NCBI RefSeq assembly: GCF_050908995.1 | Contig: NC_135121.1 | Location: forward strand, 3,286,001-3,350,000 | Origin: Andrena cerasifolii | Taxonomy: Eukaryota; Arthropoda; Insecta; Hymenoptera; Andrenidae | Reading direction: 5' to 3' | Length of the DNA: 64,000 nt | In this document: positions 1 through 9,806 of the stretch, piece after piece | Numbering within the stretch: position 1 is the first letter of the stretch | Layout: each line of letters opens with the position of its first letter | Notes under the pieces: generated by a model | What the model was told of the DNA's origin: nothing | What the model saw: only the letters and a program-made list of their open reading frames with translations | Database searches by the model: none | Translations under genes and position numbers: made by a program

Positions 1-132
1 TCACTAGTAGAGGTTGAGTATAAATAAAATTTTAATGTTGAATAACGGATGAAATCAAAAGAACATAACATAAATTATGGATATGATCGATCAACAATTG
101 TATAAAGTTCAGGTACTAATATAATTGATTAT
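1..132. other. AT-rich sequence, nothing recognised
   Basis: No open frame, repeat or splice-bounded exon is visible. It leads into the hairpin at 133. Confidence 0.4.
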
Positions 133-178
133 AATTTCTGACTAGGGAAATCCCACAGTCGTTTGACTGTCAGAAATT
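133..178. repeat. 46-bp hairpin repeat, copy 1
   Basis: The outer stem AATTTCTGAC (133-142) pairs with GTCAGAAATT (169-178), and an inner dyad GGGAAATCCC lies inside. A near-identical copy sits at 1106-1151. Together the two copies bracket a block of about 0.9 kb and may be element termini; no transposase is visible. Confidence 0.6.
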
Positions 179-477
179 ATTAGTTAGATGCATTAAATTT
201 TAACAGTGCCAAATAAGTGGTAAAGAAAAAGATAAGAAAGGGAACTCACCAGACAGTCGCAATAATATAAATGTTAATCTGCTTTTAAATTTGCTTTTTA
301 AGTTTTGGAAAACTTTCTGGATCGCTGATAAACCTGAATCAGAAAGAAGGATTAGACGCGAAAACACACACACACACTTGATTTGAATTATAAATTGAAA
401 CGGAAATAATGTAAATTAAATTATTAACTGAGTAAGCTAAGCGAATAATTAGTTTTGAAAAGTTTAGGATTTGAATT
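179..477. other. Non-coding, short CA repeat
   Basis: AT-rich sequence with a short (CA)n tract near 366-377. No gene is recognised. Confidence 0.4.
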
Positions 478-588
478 GTTTCGCAAAGTTGAGTCTTTCA
501 CGCGGTTACACAGTAGACCGGAGAACTCTAGCTCTATAAGACTTCGCGTACCCAATGACACGCACCTCACGATTTATCGTCACAGAGT
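478..588 (+). repeat. 111-bp direct repeat, copy 1
   Basis: It begins GTTTCGCAAAGT and ends CACAGAGT. It is repeated in the same orientation at 707-817 with about 10 differences. The two copies lie 229 bp apart between the two 46-bp hairpins. Confidence 0.7.
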
Positions 589-706
589 AGTACTGAGTTG
601 AATTATGAAATGAAACTGAATAATAATAATTTTAACTAGTAGATACAATAAAAATTTGGATTAAATCGTTAACAGAATAAATAGTTTCGAAGTTATTAGA
701 ATATTT

Positions 707-817
707 GTTTCGCAAAGTCGAGTCTTTCACGCGGTTACACAGTAGACCGGAGAACTCTAGCTCTAAAACACTTGCGGACCCCAATGACACGCACCTCACG
801 ATTTATCGTCACAGAGT
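707..817 (+). repeat. 111-bp direct repeat, copy 2
   Basis: Second copy of the 478-588 unit. Several short open frames cross it on both strands, but none resembles a protein. The downstream 820-960 sequence is more GC-rich and unique in this window. Confidence 0.7.
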
Positions 818-1105
818 GCCGCAGCTTCACGCTCTCGGCAGCGGCCAGGGTGGGTCCGCGTCGAAAAAGCTTACGCTGCATCTTATCGCTTGACCATGCA
901 TGGGCCCCTCCACTTAGCGAGGCGGGGTGTATGTGTGTTTGCTCACATCCATCCGTCATACTCTCTTGATTCAAATATACGATCGAGAAAATTATATTAA
1001 CTGTATTTGCGGAGCATATGTACGCACTATAAACCATGACATCAACACGGTACAATTTCACATAGCTGAAGGCCTTTTCCTCATCATACATAAATTTATA
1101 TACAC

Positions 1106-1151
1106 AATTTCTGACTAGGGGAATCCCACAGTCGGTTGACTATCAGAAATT
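1106..1151. repeat. 46-bp hairpin repeat, copy 2
   Basis: Matches 133-178, including the inner GGG...CCC dyad. The left stem is AATTTCTGAC (1106-1115) and the right stem TCAGAAATT (1143-1151), with one mismatch introduced by TATCAG instead of TGTCAG. Confidence 0.6.
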
Positions 1152-1972
1152 GTGATAGGGGTCTAAAAGAACAATTCCTAACTAATTAACGATCCACGAA
1201 ACGTGCGACAAAACCGTGGGAAGGCGTCGTTCCCTGCATCGGTGACCGGATGTAAAGTATACGATTCCGTCAATCTTCCAAGAAGGAACCCAGTGTGCGC
1301 ATTCCTGATGTAGCCGTTACTGATTATGTTACAATGTTTAGCGCGACGGTCAGGGGTGCGCTCAACGAGGGCTTTCCCACAATGCTGCAAGGCATTGTTG
1401 AACCACACTCCTGCCGCTTACACAGAGCGAATTCGGTACAGCAAGAGAGCCACTGGGTCTTTCGGAGCGCGACTTTCTGGTGAGAACGCCGCTGCGTCAG
1501 CACCGCCTTATCCTTATCACGGGACGGCAATATGTCGAGGCGACGATGCTTCGAAGAAGGGGTTCCGATTTTACTAATTTATTATTAACTAACTAGGCGG
1601 GAGTATGATCAACGAGGGATTTCCCATAACGCTAGGCGTTGTTGATGCATACCCCGTCTTAAAAAGAGAAATTTTTCGTTCCGAACGTAACAATATCCAA
1701 TTTTATAACAGAGGTTTGCGTTGCCTTCTTCCTACCGTCCTTTTGCACATGGTATCGTTTTCGTGCTTAGCGAGCATATTTGTTACCGTTTTAGTCGCAT
1801 CACTGTCCTACGACGGTGGTGGGCGAGGGCGAGTGGGCGAGCTACTATGCTGTCCGCTCCGCCACTCGAATCGGCTAATAGGTACTCGCCCGTTTACTCG
1901 ACTCAACCAACTGTTTACACTAGTCGAGTTAGATATGCTTTTTCACAATCGCATCTCTACTGTACCGTTTAA
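1152..1972. other. Repetitive non-coding block with 30-bp motif repeats
   Basis: A motif of the form TCAACGAGGG(C/A)TTTCCCA followed by an AGGC(A/G)TTGTTGA segment occurs at about 1361-1402 and again at about 1610-1645. Open frames of 60-127 codons here have no recognisable domain and overlap each other on both strands. They are probably chance frames in transposon-derived, GC-richer DNA. Confidence 0.4.
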
Positions 1973-2415
1973 AGTACTTCCTCGCTGAGGGCTCGGTTTG
2001 GTCTACACAATGAAGACTTTTCGCTATCCCCATCGCGTCTGCCTCAGCGAGATGAAACGAGAGCGAACGAGAGGGACTAAAACAAGCGAGGAACGGTACG
2101 AGACAAACGACGCGTTGATATTTTGTCTTGCTCTGTCTTTCGGACGCCTGAAGACTGGCGTTCCAATGTGCGCCCGGCGACTGTGACCGGCGACTAGTGC
2201 AAGGGAGAAGTAGGCACCTGTTTCTCCCTTGCACTAGTGGGACCGTCGCCGACCGCACATTGAAACCCCAGCCTTGACACTCCGTCCTTTGCATTCGTCT
2301 TGCTCCCTCCCTTTGGCAAGAAAGAGGTGAGAAACGATAGCTCGGAATTAGCGCTCCCTTAACGATCAAAGCTCAAAGCCGGTCCCGACCTGCAAGCCCT
2401 CAGCGAGGAAGTACT
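1973..2415. mobile_element. Candidate 443-bp element with perfect 21-bp terminal inverted repeats
   Basis: Positions 1973-1993 are the exact reverse complement of 2395-2415 (AGTACTTCCTCGCTGAGGGC plus T). The interior (about 2045-2370) is homologous to 14322-14535, and the left part is distantly similar to about 6500-6600. A second, younger hairpin is nested at 2152-2274. No transposase is present, so it is non-autonomous. Superfamily and target duplication are unclear. Confidence 0.5.
2152..2274. mobile_element. 123-bp hairpin MITE with TGA target duplication
   Basis: The two halves are inverted repeats. The ends read AGACTGG and, reversed, AGGCTGG; the centre is a stem CTAGTGCAAGGGAGAA around a short loop. 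It is flanked by TGA at 2149-2151 and 2275-2277. The related sequence near 14418-14437 reads straight through (GGACGCCTGACACTCC), which is an empty site. A similar stem occurs at 4859-4903. Confidence 0.75.
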
Positions 2416-3407
2416 GTACTTAACTAATGTAAACTAGCCTTTAATGTTAGTGCCAGATGGTATTCCCGGTACCCTATTCACGAGTGCCAAAACGCATAAA
2501 ACTTAGTGAAGCGTGAAATTGGAGTATGAAATTCGTCTACTATCCTGAATAAAAGATAATCTCGGGAAGCTGGAATTATCAACTTAATTAGGTACAACTG
2601 TAGAACCAACCAAATAGGGTACACCCCTCCCCCCCCCCCCCCCCGCCCCTGCCCGCCACTTCAGAAAGGAAAAGCGTCTGAGTCAGGTCATTTTCTAGGT
2701 GACTAATATAGGCTAATTGAGTTAAAATAAGATAAATCCATTTCTATCTCAGACCTATCCCAGCACTGTTCGCCTGTTTCGTACACTTTTCCGCCTGGTC
2801 TTAGTTCCTGTGACGCACTTTCAGTTTATCTTGCTCTCGCCTTTCTCGGGTATGAGTGAAACAGAAATAGTGGCGTTTCACGATGGGCTTACAGCATAGG
2901 GACCTAACTAAACTCATATCAAGGGAATACTGGACATGTAATTAGTATCGTTTCTGAATTCCGAAGACCAATAATTTACTATTACTTATAATGAAAAATA
3001 GTCTACATGACGCCGAATTTGGACTCATTTTCATCAGGAAATCTTCACCAATCTATTGTAACACTGCCATGAAAGTCTAACACTCTAAAAGAACATATCG
3101 AAAAAATGTTGATTATTAGGAAACTCATCCCGGGTCGGGTTCCGAGCGAGGGAAGACTTGCTGACAAAGAATAAAGCAACCTCCGGGGTTACGTTATATT
3201 TAAAGTGAACATTTAGGTATTCTCGAATAATAATTTCAATACTTTCCATAAAATATCGACGCGAAAATACATCAAAGCCATGCATCACGTTGAAATCCTT
3301 CAACGTGAAGACAGGCAGTTGCCACTCAGAGTGTTAATAGTTTAAATAGTCAAAACTTTGATATTGTGTTCTAATACCTTTAAAATATGTATGATATGAA
3401 ATTGAAG
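2416..3407. other. Non-coding; C16 tract; flank or intron upstream of zinc-finger exon
   Basis: A run of 16 C lies at 2629-2644. The only open frame of note (3085-3303, - strand, 72 codons) has no recognisable motif. If the exon at 3408 is real, this is intron or upstream flank; no earlier finger exon was found. Confidence 0.45.
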
Positions 3408-3577
3408 GAGAGAAACCACATGTTTGTATGGTGTGCAACAAGGGCTTTTCAACATCGAGCTCCTTGAACACGCATAAACGGATCCACAGCGGTGAAAAGC
3501 CCCATCAGTGCCTTGTTTGCGGTAAGAAGTTCACGGCCTCCTCCAATCTTTATTATCATCGTATGACTCATATAAAG
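3408..3577 (+). CDS. C2H2 zinc-finger protein, internal exon (two fingers)
   Basis: Reads in frame as EKPHVCMVC..H...H then SGEKPHQCLVC..H...H: two classical C2H2 fingers (CMVC...HKRIH and CLVC...HRMTH) joined by the conserved GEKPH linker. Such fingers bind DNA in nuclear transcription factors. The exon ends AAG before GTAAGT, a consensus donor at 3578 leaving phase 0. Stops lie immediately upstream (TGA at 3395 and 3402 region), so an acceptor at 3406-3407 is needed; it would be phase 1 but has a poor pyrimidine tract, the weakest point of the model. The reading frame continues perfectly into 8160-8325. The upstream exons are not found in the window. The orthologue is not identified. Confidence 0.8.
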
Positions 3578-4501
3578 GTAAGTTTTTAAACTTCACATTT
3601 TAACGAAAGGAAAAGATATAATCCATTGTTTCATGTTCATCACTGGTATCATGTTCATAGTTATAAAAAAATACTCTACAAAATGTGATAGGGCAAACTT
3701 ATGTTAAAAATTCAACAGCATTATAGAATTATTATGCAGACTGTGCTGCTTATCTTGATATAGCTCAGAGTAATTATTATTTACGAAGAGGCACGCGTTG
3801 GTATACGAAAATGTCCGATAAGGGTTAGTTTTACAAATACAAGCATTTTTATATTTTGTGAAACACGGGTCCAAAACGGCTATTAAAGTGGCATTTAACG
3901 ATGCCCAGCTGTGTTTCTGCGGATCGATATGTTGATTATTATTTCGCCTTTGTTTTTTTAAAGGCGTATATATTAGGCTAACTAACGAACGTGCCAGTCT
4001 GCCGGTTGCCCTTTTAATAGACGTTTCGAACCGGTATTTTACGGAATATAAAAATGCTTATTGTTATAGTAGTTCCTTCAAGTTTTGAATGTCTAGTAAT
4101 CTTTGACAGTGAATTAGGTCCGTCCAGTCCAGATTGATAACTTCCTAATGTCTAGGGGCTGGTTAAAGCCGTGAAGGATAGTAGCTTCTGCGTTGCTCAG
4201 GAACTGGTCAAAGCATCCTGAGATACTAGCCGAGAAAATGGTAGTATGCCCTACTCAAATGATAGATTCCGCATGGCCTAGGATCCGTTTTAGGGCTGCC
4301 CAGGATGGTAGGTTCACCTGGCTCAGAACCGGGAACGGCCGCTGAACCGCTCTGAGTTTTTTTCACGAATTCATCCCATTCAAGCGAAATTAGTGAAGTT
4401 AGTGGATCTCGAGTCGTGCATACGTATTTGGCGCGACTAAGTGTTAAACCTTGGGGGCCCTGTGACGCCGCGGGAGCCTCCTGCCCGTTAATTCAGGGCC
4501 G

Positions 4502-4825
4502 ATGGCGAGCCAGCCGGCTCATGGGGTGAAACGTCTCACTTCGCCCGACTTTGGGAATAATGTGAACTCTCAGGAAGATGCTAACAGCAGGGGGAATTTC
4601 TGCAGAACCCCAAAGCTGCATTCTATGCAATTGGATCGCCTCTGTAAGAAGTATCTTAAGGAGAAGAATGTCAATAAAAAAAAGACGGTTCCGCCTAACC
4701 TAAAATCGGCTCGCAAACGAGGAGTCGCCACATCCTCCCAAGATATGTCGCCACTGGTGGGGACTTCAGACAATGACCAGCCGCCGTTGGAAATATGCTT
4801 AGTCTCTAAAGGCGGAATCTCCTAG
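4502..4825 (+). CDS. Unassigned 107-codon frame, possible 5' fragment of a non-LTR ORF1
   Basis: Starts MASQPAHGVKRLTSPDFGN and is polar and Lys/Ser/Asn-rich with no folded domain, reminiscent of the disordered N-terminus of a non-LTR ORF1. It is preceded by a GC-richer leader (about 4140-4500). The frame stops at 4823-4825 shortly before a hairpin insertion at 4859. Nothing like a reverse transcriptase follows, so any element is 5' only. Alternatively it is a chance frame. Confidence 0.3.
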   Translation: MASQPAHGVKRLTSPDFGNNVNSQEDANSRGNFCRTPKLHSMQLDRLCKKYLKEKNVNKKKTVPPNLKSARKRGVATSSQDMSPLVGTSDNDQPPLEICLVSKGGIS

Positions 4826-4858
4826 CTGCGACAGGTCGCAGCGACCGGCATTGACCCC

Positions 4859-4903
4859 ACTAGTGCAAAGGGAGAAACAGATGCATACTCTCCCTTGCAC
4901 TAA
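4859..4903. repeat. Short hairpin related to the 2152-2274 MITE core
   Basis: TAGTGCAAAGGGAGA (4861-4875) pairs with TCTCCCTTGCACTA (4889-4902) with one bulged A. The stem is the same sequence as the centre of the 2152-2274 element, so this is a trimmed or diverged relative. The adjoining TAAGGTCGTGTTCAGATATA (from about 4901) recurs inverted at about 6672-6692. Confidence 0.5.
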
Positions 4904-5091
4904 GGTCGTGTTCAGATATATTGACTGTTGAGTTCGGTTTCGCGAGCAGCGCGCGAGGAGAAATCAGCCACCACCACCTGGCGATCGTGGATTGGCAGTT
5001 GAAGTTGCTGGGCCCCAGAAGGGTATGGTGGGGTAACGGGAACGCTGCTCGGTTCCGTCTGAACGAAGCCGTGTGGCTATTGTTTATTCTT

Positions 5092-6356
5092 ACAAGGAGA
5101 CCGCACAGGTTATGCAATCGGTTCTGGAATGAGACTGGGTGGACATTGTAGTGCACACCTAGTGTTACAAAACCGTAAAGGGTTTTTGTACAGTGGGCCT
5201 TCGTTTTCGAGAAATTTGAGTTCAAAGTTTTGCGCGACAGTAGTATTTCAGTTGTGCAAACATTCTTAGGAAGCAACGGTCGTAGCTGCGATATTAAGAT
5301 GTTTGGCTACGGTGCTGGAGATCTTCGGTTCGATTCCTGGTGCGCGCTTGTTTTTTTTTCTTTTTCTTACCGTAGTAATGCAATGGCTGCACCTAAAATT
5401 ATTTTGCGCTGTAACGATGTTAATATATATTATTACAATAATACTGCACACAAAGTACAAACATAATACAAGTGCAGATATAATATAAATATAATAAAAC
5501 CGCAAATTACAAATAATATCAGTGCAACAATATTAATATTATTATCATTATCGATGATGTATTAAATTTACTACGTCTATAAGTGTGAGTGCTTTTATAT
5601 ATTTAAAAAATATGCCGAAGACGTCGCGGGCTGCAGACTATCGAATAGACTTTAACGGCAGTTAGAGCTCCGGTCATATCTGACCGTAGGGATAGTCGTA
5701 TACAGTAATATTGTTGCACTGATATTATTTGTAATTTGCGGTTTTATTATATTTATATTATATCTGCACGAGTATTATGTTTGTACTTTGTGTGCAGTAT
5801 TATTGTAATAATATATATTATTAACATCGTTACAGCGCAAAATAATTTTAGGTGCAGCCATTACATTACTACGGTAAGAAGAAGAAAAAAAAACAAGCGC
5901 GCACCAGGAATCGAACCGAAGACCTCCAGCACCGTAGCCAAACATCTTAATATCGCAGCTACGACCGTTGCTTCCTAAGAATGTTTGCACAACTGAAATA
6001 CTACTGTCGCGCAAAGCTTTGAACTCAAATTTCTCGAAAACGAAGGCCCACTGTACAAAAACCCTTTACGGTTTTGTAACACTAGGTGTGCACTACAATG
6101 TCCACCCAGTCTCATTCCAGAACCGATTGCATAACCTGTGCGGTCTCCTTGTTAATATCGCAGCTACGACCGTTGCTTCCTAAGAATGTTTGCACAACTG
6201 AAATACTACTATCGCGCAAAACTTTGAACTCAAATTTCTCGAAAACGAAGGCCCACTGTACAAAAACCCTTTACGGTTTTGTAACACTAGGTGTGCACTA
6301 CAATGTCCACCTAGTCTCATTCCAGAATCGATTGCATAACCTGTGCGGTCTCCTTG
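5092..6356. mobile_element. Large foldback element with partly duplicated right arm
   Basis: The left arm 5092-5533 is the reverse complement of the right arm 5708-6152, with only scattered differences over about 440 bp and a 174-bp spacer. The outer 205 bp of the right arm (5947-6151) is duplicated in tandem as 6152-6356. Open frames on the arms are mirror copies of each other and do not look like real genes. A diverged copy of part of the arm lies at 53100-53225, so this is a family. No transposase is present. Confidence 0.8.
5328..5338 (+). promoter_or_regulatory. Pol III B-box-like motif in the foldback arm
   Basis: GGTTCGATTCC matches the tRNA B-box consensus and is preceded by TGGCTACGGTGCTGG, which resembles an A-box. 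The spacing is too short for an intact tRNA and no cloverleaf can be drawn. It may mark tRNA-derived (SINE-like) ancestry. The mirror copy is at 5907-5917 on the - strand. Confidence 0.4.
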
Positions 6357-6499
6357 TTAGCGTAATAGTTGTGTGCGTTACGAAGCTATGCGTAAACCAA
6401 TACGAGATGAAACTATCGAGAAAGAATCAATGTTTTCACCAATGAAGCTCCTGAATTTTTTCGGACCTAACGCACACCTGTTCTGATGTATGTGTTTCT

Positions 6500-6845
6500 A
6501 CGCTAAGCACTCGGTTTGGCCTACACGTCAGGAGCTTGACCTTATCCCCACCACTGCTGGCTCACTCTTGTTCTGCGAAGGTGAAAGCGAGTCAGAAAAC
6601 GGTTAGAAAAGGAGCACCCAGGCAGGCAAGCGGTATGGTGGGAGAATACCTCTCACGAAACTCACCGGCCAATATATCTGAACACGACCTTAATAGCATT
6701 GGCTCCCTGTGGCGACGTGTGTCACTAATCACACGACATGTATCATAGTGGCCTCTAGAGCATCACGCGGTATCCCTGACGACGTGGACGGAAGTGGGAG
6801 AACCCGAAAGAGTTCATGTGCCTTAGCTTGGGCAGCGCTAGTGTA
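6500..6845 (+). repeat. Diverged repeat fragments in intron
   Basis: About 6500-6600 resembles 1983-2075 (shared CTCGGTTTGG, CTACAC and ATCCCCA segments). About 6755-6845 shares a CGGTAT...GTGGGAGAACCCGAA block with 36287-36355. These are remnants of two repeat families. The 70-codon frame at 6536-6748 is not recognised. Confidence 0.4.
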
Positions 6846-7249
6846 GACGATTAAAAGAATTCCAGATGTTTAATGTTAAATTTTTACTTGAACTTATCTA
6901 CCATAGCATAAAGACGCTCTTTAACAATAGCTTGCTAGCGTAGTGCGTAACGTGTCCGTGATGACAGATGTAATTCTACATAATAGTAAAAAACTTCAGA
7001 CAATCCTATATAATAAGAGGCTTAAGGTGAATGTTCCTTTGTTAGCAAAATCTTTCCAGAGGCTTTTTTTCGTACTTCCTGATGACCTACGATATTCAGA
7101 TTCGGCATGAAGTTTCCTCTGCGCCCAAAGATGCCGTAAGAAATCAAAAACCTGGGAAATTCGAAAATGGGTAGTACCTGTGGCCTAAAACAGGTATTTA
7201 TGTACAATGTAGTAGCTGCTACTGCATTGTATGAAGGCCTGCACGCGGG

Positions 7250-7400
7250 TCGAGCTCGAGCTCGTGTTGAAAGACGAAGCGAGACAAAGTATCATGCTTT
7301 CTCTCTTTCGTAGCCGACGGTAACTTCGTGTCGACTCTTTCGTCCTCTCTCGCTCGCTCACGAGTTCTCTCACTCTCGATCGAAAGATTCCAAGAAGTGG
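7250..7400 (-). repeat. Diverged inverted copy of the 14322-14535 repeat family
   Basis: Reversed, it carries the same run of GAGCGAGAGAGGACGAAAGAG-like and CTTTGTCTCGCTTCGTCTTTC-like segments seen at 2045-2150 and 14322-14430. It is much more diverged than those two copies. Several overlapping Arg/Ser/Glu-rich frames here arise from the GA/CT-rich composition. Confidence 0.35.
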
Positions 7401-7552
7401 TGGAGATACACAGGGGCCGCTTTAGCATACTTGGCACCCCCCGGCAAGATTATCATGGCGCCCCTCCAAGGGCACGAAAATCAATTAGCACAACGGATAT
7501 AAATGAATAAACGCATACAGCGGCGGCTCTACAAATTTGGCGAACCTGCCTG

Positions 7553-7762
7553 CCCCCCCCCCCCCCCGTTTAAAGTCGGCCCTGGAGATACAAACGCGCG
7601 CTCATTGCAGGATCGAAACGCGCCCTTTATTTGGGCTCTCACAGAAAGTGTGTTGTTGTAAGAGTGAATATGCTCCACAAATTTCTTTGATTCGGGGTCT
7701 TTGTCACGCATTAGTTGTTGTAATAATATCGAGAATTATTTCGTTTCTAGGGGGGGGGGGGG
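7553..7762. repeat. C15 and G13 homopolymer tracts
   Basis: C15 at 7553-7567 and G13 at 7750-7762 lie about 180 bp apart. With CCC on one side and GGG on the other, they could pair or form G-quadruplexes. Length polymorphism or assembly error is likely. Confidence 0.6.
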
Positions 7763-8159
7763 TCTCAAATTTCGGTGGGCAGTGAGTCGGGGCACGTATC
7801 TGACTTAGGCCCTTCGAAATACCCTTCAGGAGACCAATTAGACAGGTACAGAGCCCCTTCTGATACGCTAAAGTTGTAAAATTTCGTATTTCGCAGTGAA
7901 AATTGTTTCTAGGAGAGTTTCCAACAAAAATTGTGGTTATCTTACGCGTCTTATTATATAGGGTAGTAACGCCTGGCGAAGACAGGCTAAAAAAACTAGT
8001 TGTATATAAGGCGCTATGGAAACTATACTCTTACCGTATTTATCAAAAATATTTTTGTAAAATTATTTCATGAATTACCAATATCATTTACTTTATCTTT
8101 TATACATATATTGTCGGCGATAGTCGGGTTAAATGTATGTTTTAATATTTCTTTTTCAG

Positions 8160-8325
8160 GAAAAACCACACAAGTGTACTCACTGTTCTAAATCCTTTCC
8201 CACGCCTGGAGATCTTAAGAGTCATATGTATGTACATAACGGACTATGGCCATTTCGGTGCCAAATTTGTAGCCGAGGTTTCAGTAAACCAACTAACCTT
8301 AAAAATCACATGCTACTACATCTTG
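8160..8325 (+). CDS. C2H2 zinc-finger protein, second exon (two fingers)
   Basis: Follows a strong acceptor (TTTCTTTTTCAG). It reads EKPHKCTHC...H...H then NGLWPFRCQIC...H...H, i.e. fingers CTHC...HMYVH and CQIC...HMLLH. It starts in phase 0, exactly matching the donor of the 3408-3577 exon, giving four consecutive fingers for DNA binding in the nucleus. A donor-like G/GTAGAT at 8326 would end the exon in phase 1. Without splicing, the frame runs to a stop at 8370-8372. The family member is not identified; the sequence suggests a conserved developmental-type finger array rather than a recent lineage-specific one. Confidence 0.8.
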
Positions 8326-8646
8326 GTAGATGTTCAAACAAGAAGATTGTTAAATCCATTTCCGGTTATTAACAAACTAATGGATATTCTCAATATTTTA
8401 ATGTGTTCGTCAGAACAATCACAGTTTCCTATACTGCAAACGTGCGCAGTGAAATCCGACATTGTTAAAGGAAACAATTTTATAATAAAATTATTTGGTA
8501 AAGTATCTTTTTTATTTATATTCTTCGCCTGAAAGATGTGTGTATAGTGAATATATAGTATGGTTAATAACTATACTTGAAGAATAATGTTGTATAATTT
8601 GTTAGTTAAATATTTTGTTGCCATATGAACAAATATTATTCTGTAG

Positions 8647-8693
8647 GAGAAAAAGACTCTTGGCTGCCGCGGATTGCCTGGACCGTAAATTAA
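8647..8693 (+). CDS. Possible last exon of the zinc-finger gene
   Basis: An acceptor-like TTATTCTGTAG precedes 8647. Joined in phase 1 to 8325 it reads GEKDSWLPRIAWTVN and stops at 8691-8693, extending the finger linker GEK. A competing frame (RKRLLAAADCLDRKLNP...) is open to 9022 and looks compositionally protein-like to about 8830, but no phase-2 donor upstream would feed it. One of the two may be the true C-terminus; the sequence alone does not decide. Confidence 0.35.
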
Positions 8694-9410
8694 ACCCGGA
8701 TCATCCGCGTTCCGGGCGACTGCCTAACCTTAAGGTATACAGGGCTGACAACGATTCTTCTTCTCCAAATCTACATACGCCATATGGTAACGAACGGGGC
8801 GCCGCACATAGGAGTATTTGTATAATAAAACCGGAAAAAAATATTGTATGTGTTTATTGCAATGTACATGCAAAAAAACACATAATTAGGAATTTATTAA
8901 AAAATAATTTTAATAAGTTTAATAAAAACTTTAAAAAAATATCTATTATTTCCCGGTTAACACAGAAATATTACTGCTATATTACTGCAATATTGCAAAG
9001 TAATATTATCCAGATTGAATAATTTAGTTTTATTACTGTAATATTACTGTATTTGCTCTATTCTCTTGTGGTAAATTGCTTGACCGTTTTCGTAGAATCT
9101 ACAAGAAAAATATAAGAAATTACTAAGTTCAAAAAATTCAACTCTTTGGCTTGGTTTGAAGTAATAAAAAATAAAATGGTGGAAGAAGGCGGACAATTTT
9201 AATATGATATTTAACTCACATTGGGCTGAGGTTCACGCCAATAAAAACAATTACCCGACACATAGACAAAAACACCCTAATCTGCTAAAATTATGTAAAT
9301 AAAAAGTGTATTTAGGCCTTGCTTTAACATTTGTAGAAAACATAAGCATATGCAGCAAATTGATAAAATGTTGTTTTAAAATAAAGTACATACCTTCATC
9401 TTCCATGTTT
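8694..9410. other. Probable 3' UTR or flank, AT-rich
   Basis: After about 8840 the sequence becomes very AT-rich with repeated ATATTACTG motifs (8965-9050). AATAAA-like signals are present. No other gene is recognised. Confidence 0.4.
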
Positions 9411-9806
9411 AAAATGTACCCTGATAGCCAGATCTGGGCAGCAGAATCTGACGTCAGAACTGCAGCAGTCTGTGTCCGCATTTGGCTGCGTTCTGATGTG
9501 CAGAGCCTGAGGTGTAGTGCCTGATGTCAGATGGACAGCAGATGGACTGCAGATCGACAGCAGATTTCGCCGTCTGCTAGGCACAGCAACAGCGCCATCT
9601 GTAGGCAATTGCTTGGTAATTCTGAATCTCAGATGGCGCTGTTGCTGTGCCTAGCAGACGGCGAAATCTGCTGTCGATCTGCTGTCCATCTGACATCAGG
9701 CACTGCACCTCAGGCTCTGCACATCAGAACGCAGCCAAATGCGGACACAGACTGCTGCAGTTCTGACGTCAGATTCTGCTGCTAGATCTGGCTATCAGGG
9801 TATTTT
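9411..9806. mobile_element. 396-bp near-perfect palindromic (foldback) element
   Basis: Left arm 9411-9601 and right arm 9630-9806 are inverted copies around a 28-bp loop. The ends read AAAATGTACCCTGATAGCC and, reversed, AAAATACCCTGATAGCC. The main difference is an 11-bp ATGGACTGCAG present only in the left arm (about 9541-9551). The open frames across it are mirror images. No TSD was settled and no transposase is present. Confidence 0.85.

Larger units (their letters stand above)
3578..8159 (+). other. 4.6-kb intron loaded with repeats
   Basis: It runs from the donor GTAAGT at 3578 to an acceptor TTTCTTTTTCAG ending at 8159. It contains a possible non-LTR 5' fragment (about 4140-4825), a large foldback (5092-6356), related GC-richer fragments (6500-6845 and 7250-7400), a C15 tract at 7553-7567 and a G13 tract at 7750-7762. 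Phase-0 joining of the two finger exons supports the intron call. Nothing coding for the host gene is seen inside. Confidence 0.65.

Noticed and set aside
4860..5276. 138-codon - strand frame and its + strand twin at 5968-6183
   Set aside because: They are the two arms of one inverted repeat, with no start context or motif.
5290..5345. A tRNA gene around the B-box-like motif
   Set aside because: A-box to B-box distance is too short and no acceptor or anticodon stem can be formed.
8615..9022. 135-codon frame as an independent gene
   Set aside because: The start lies upstream of an acceptor-like site and the second half is low-complexity AT. At most it is an alternative end of the zinc-finger gene.
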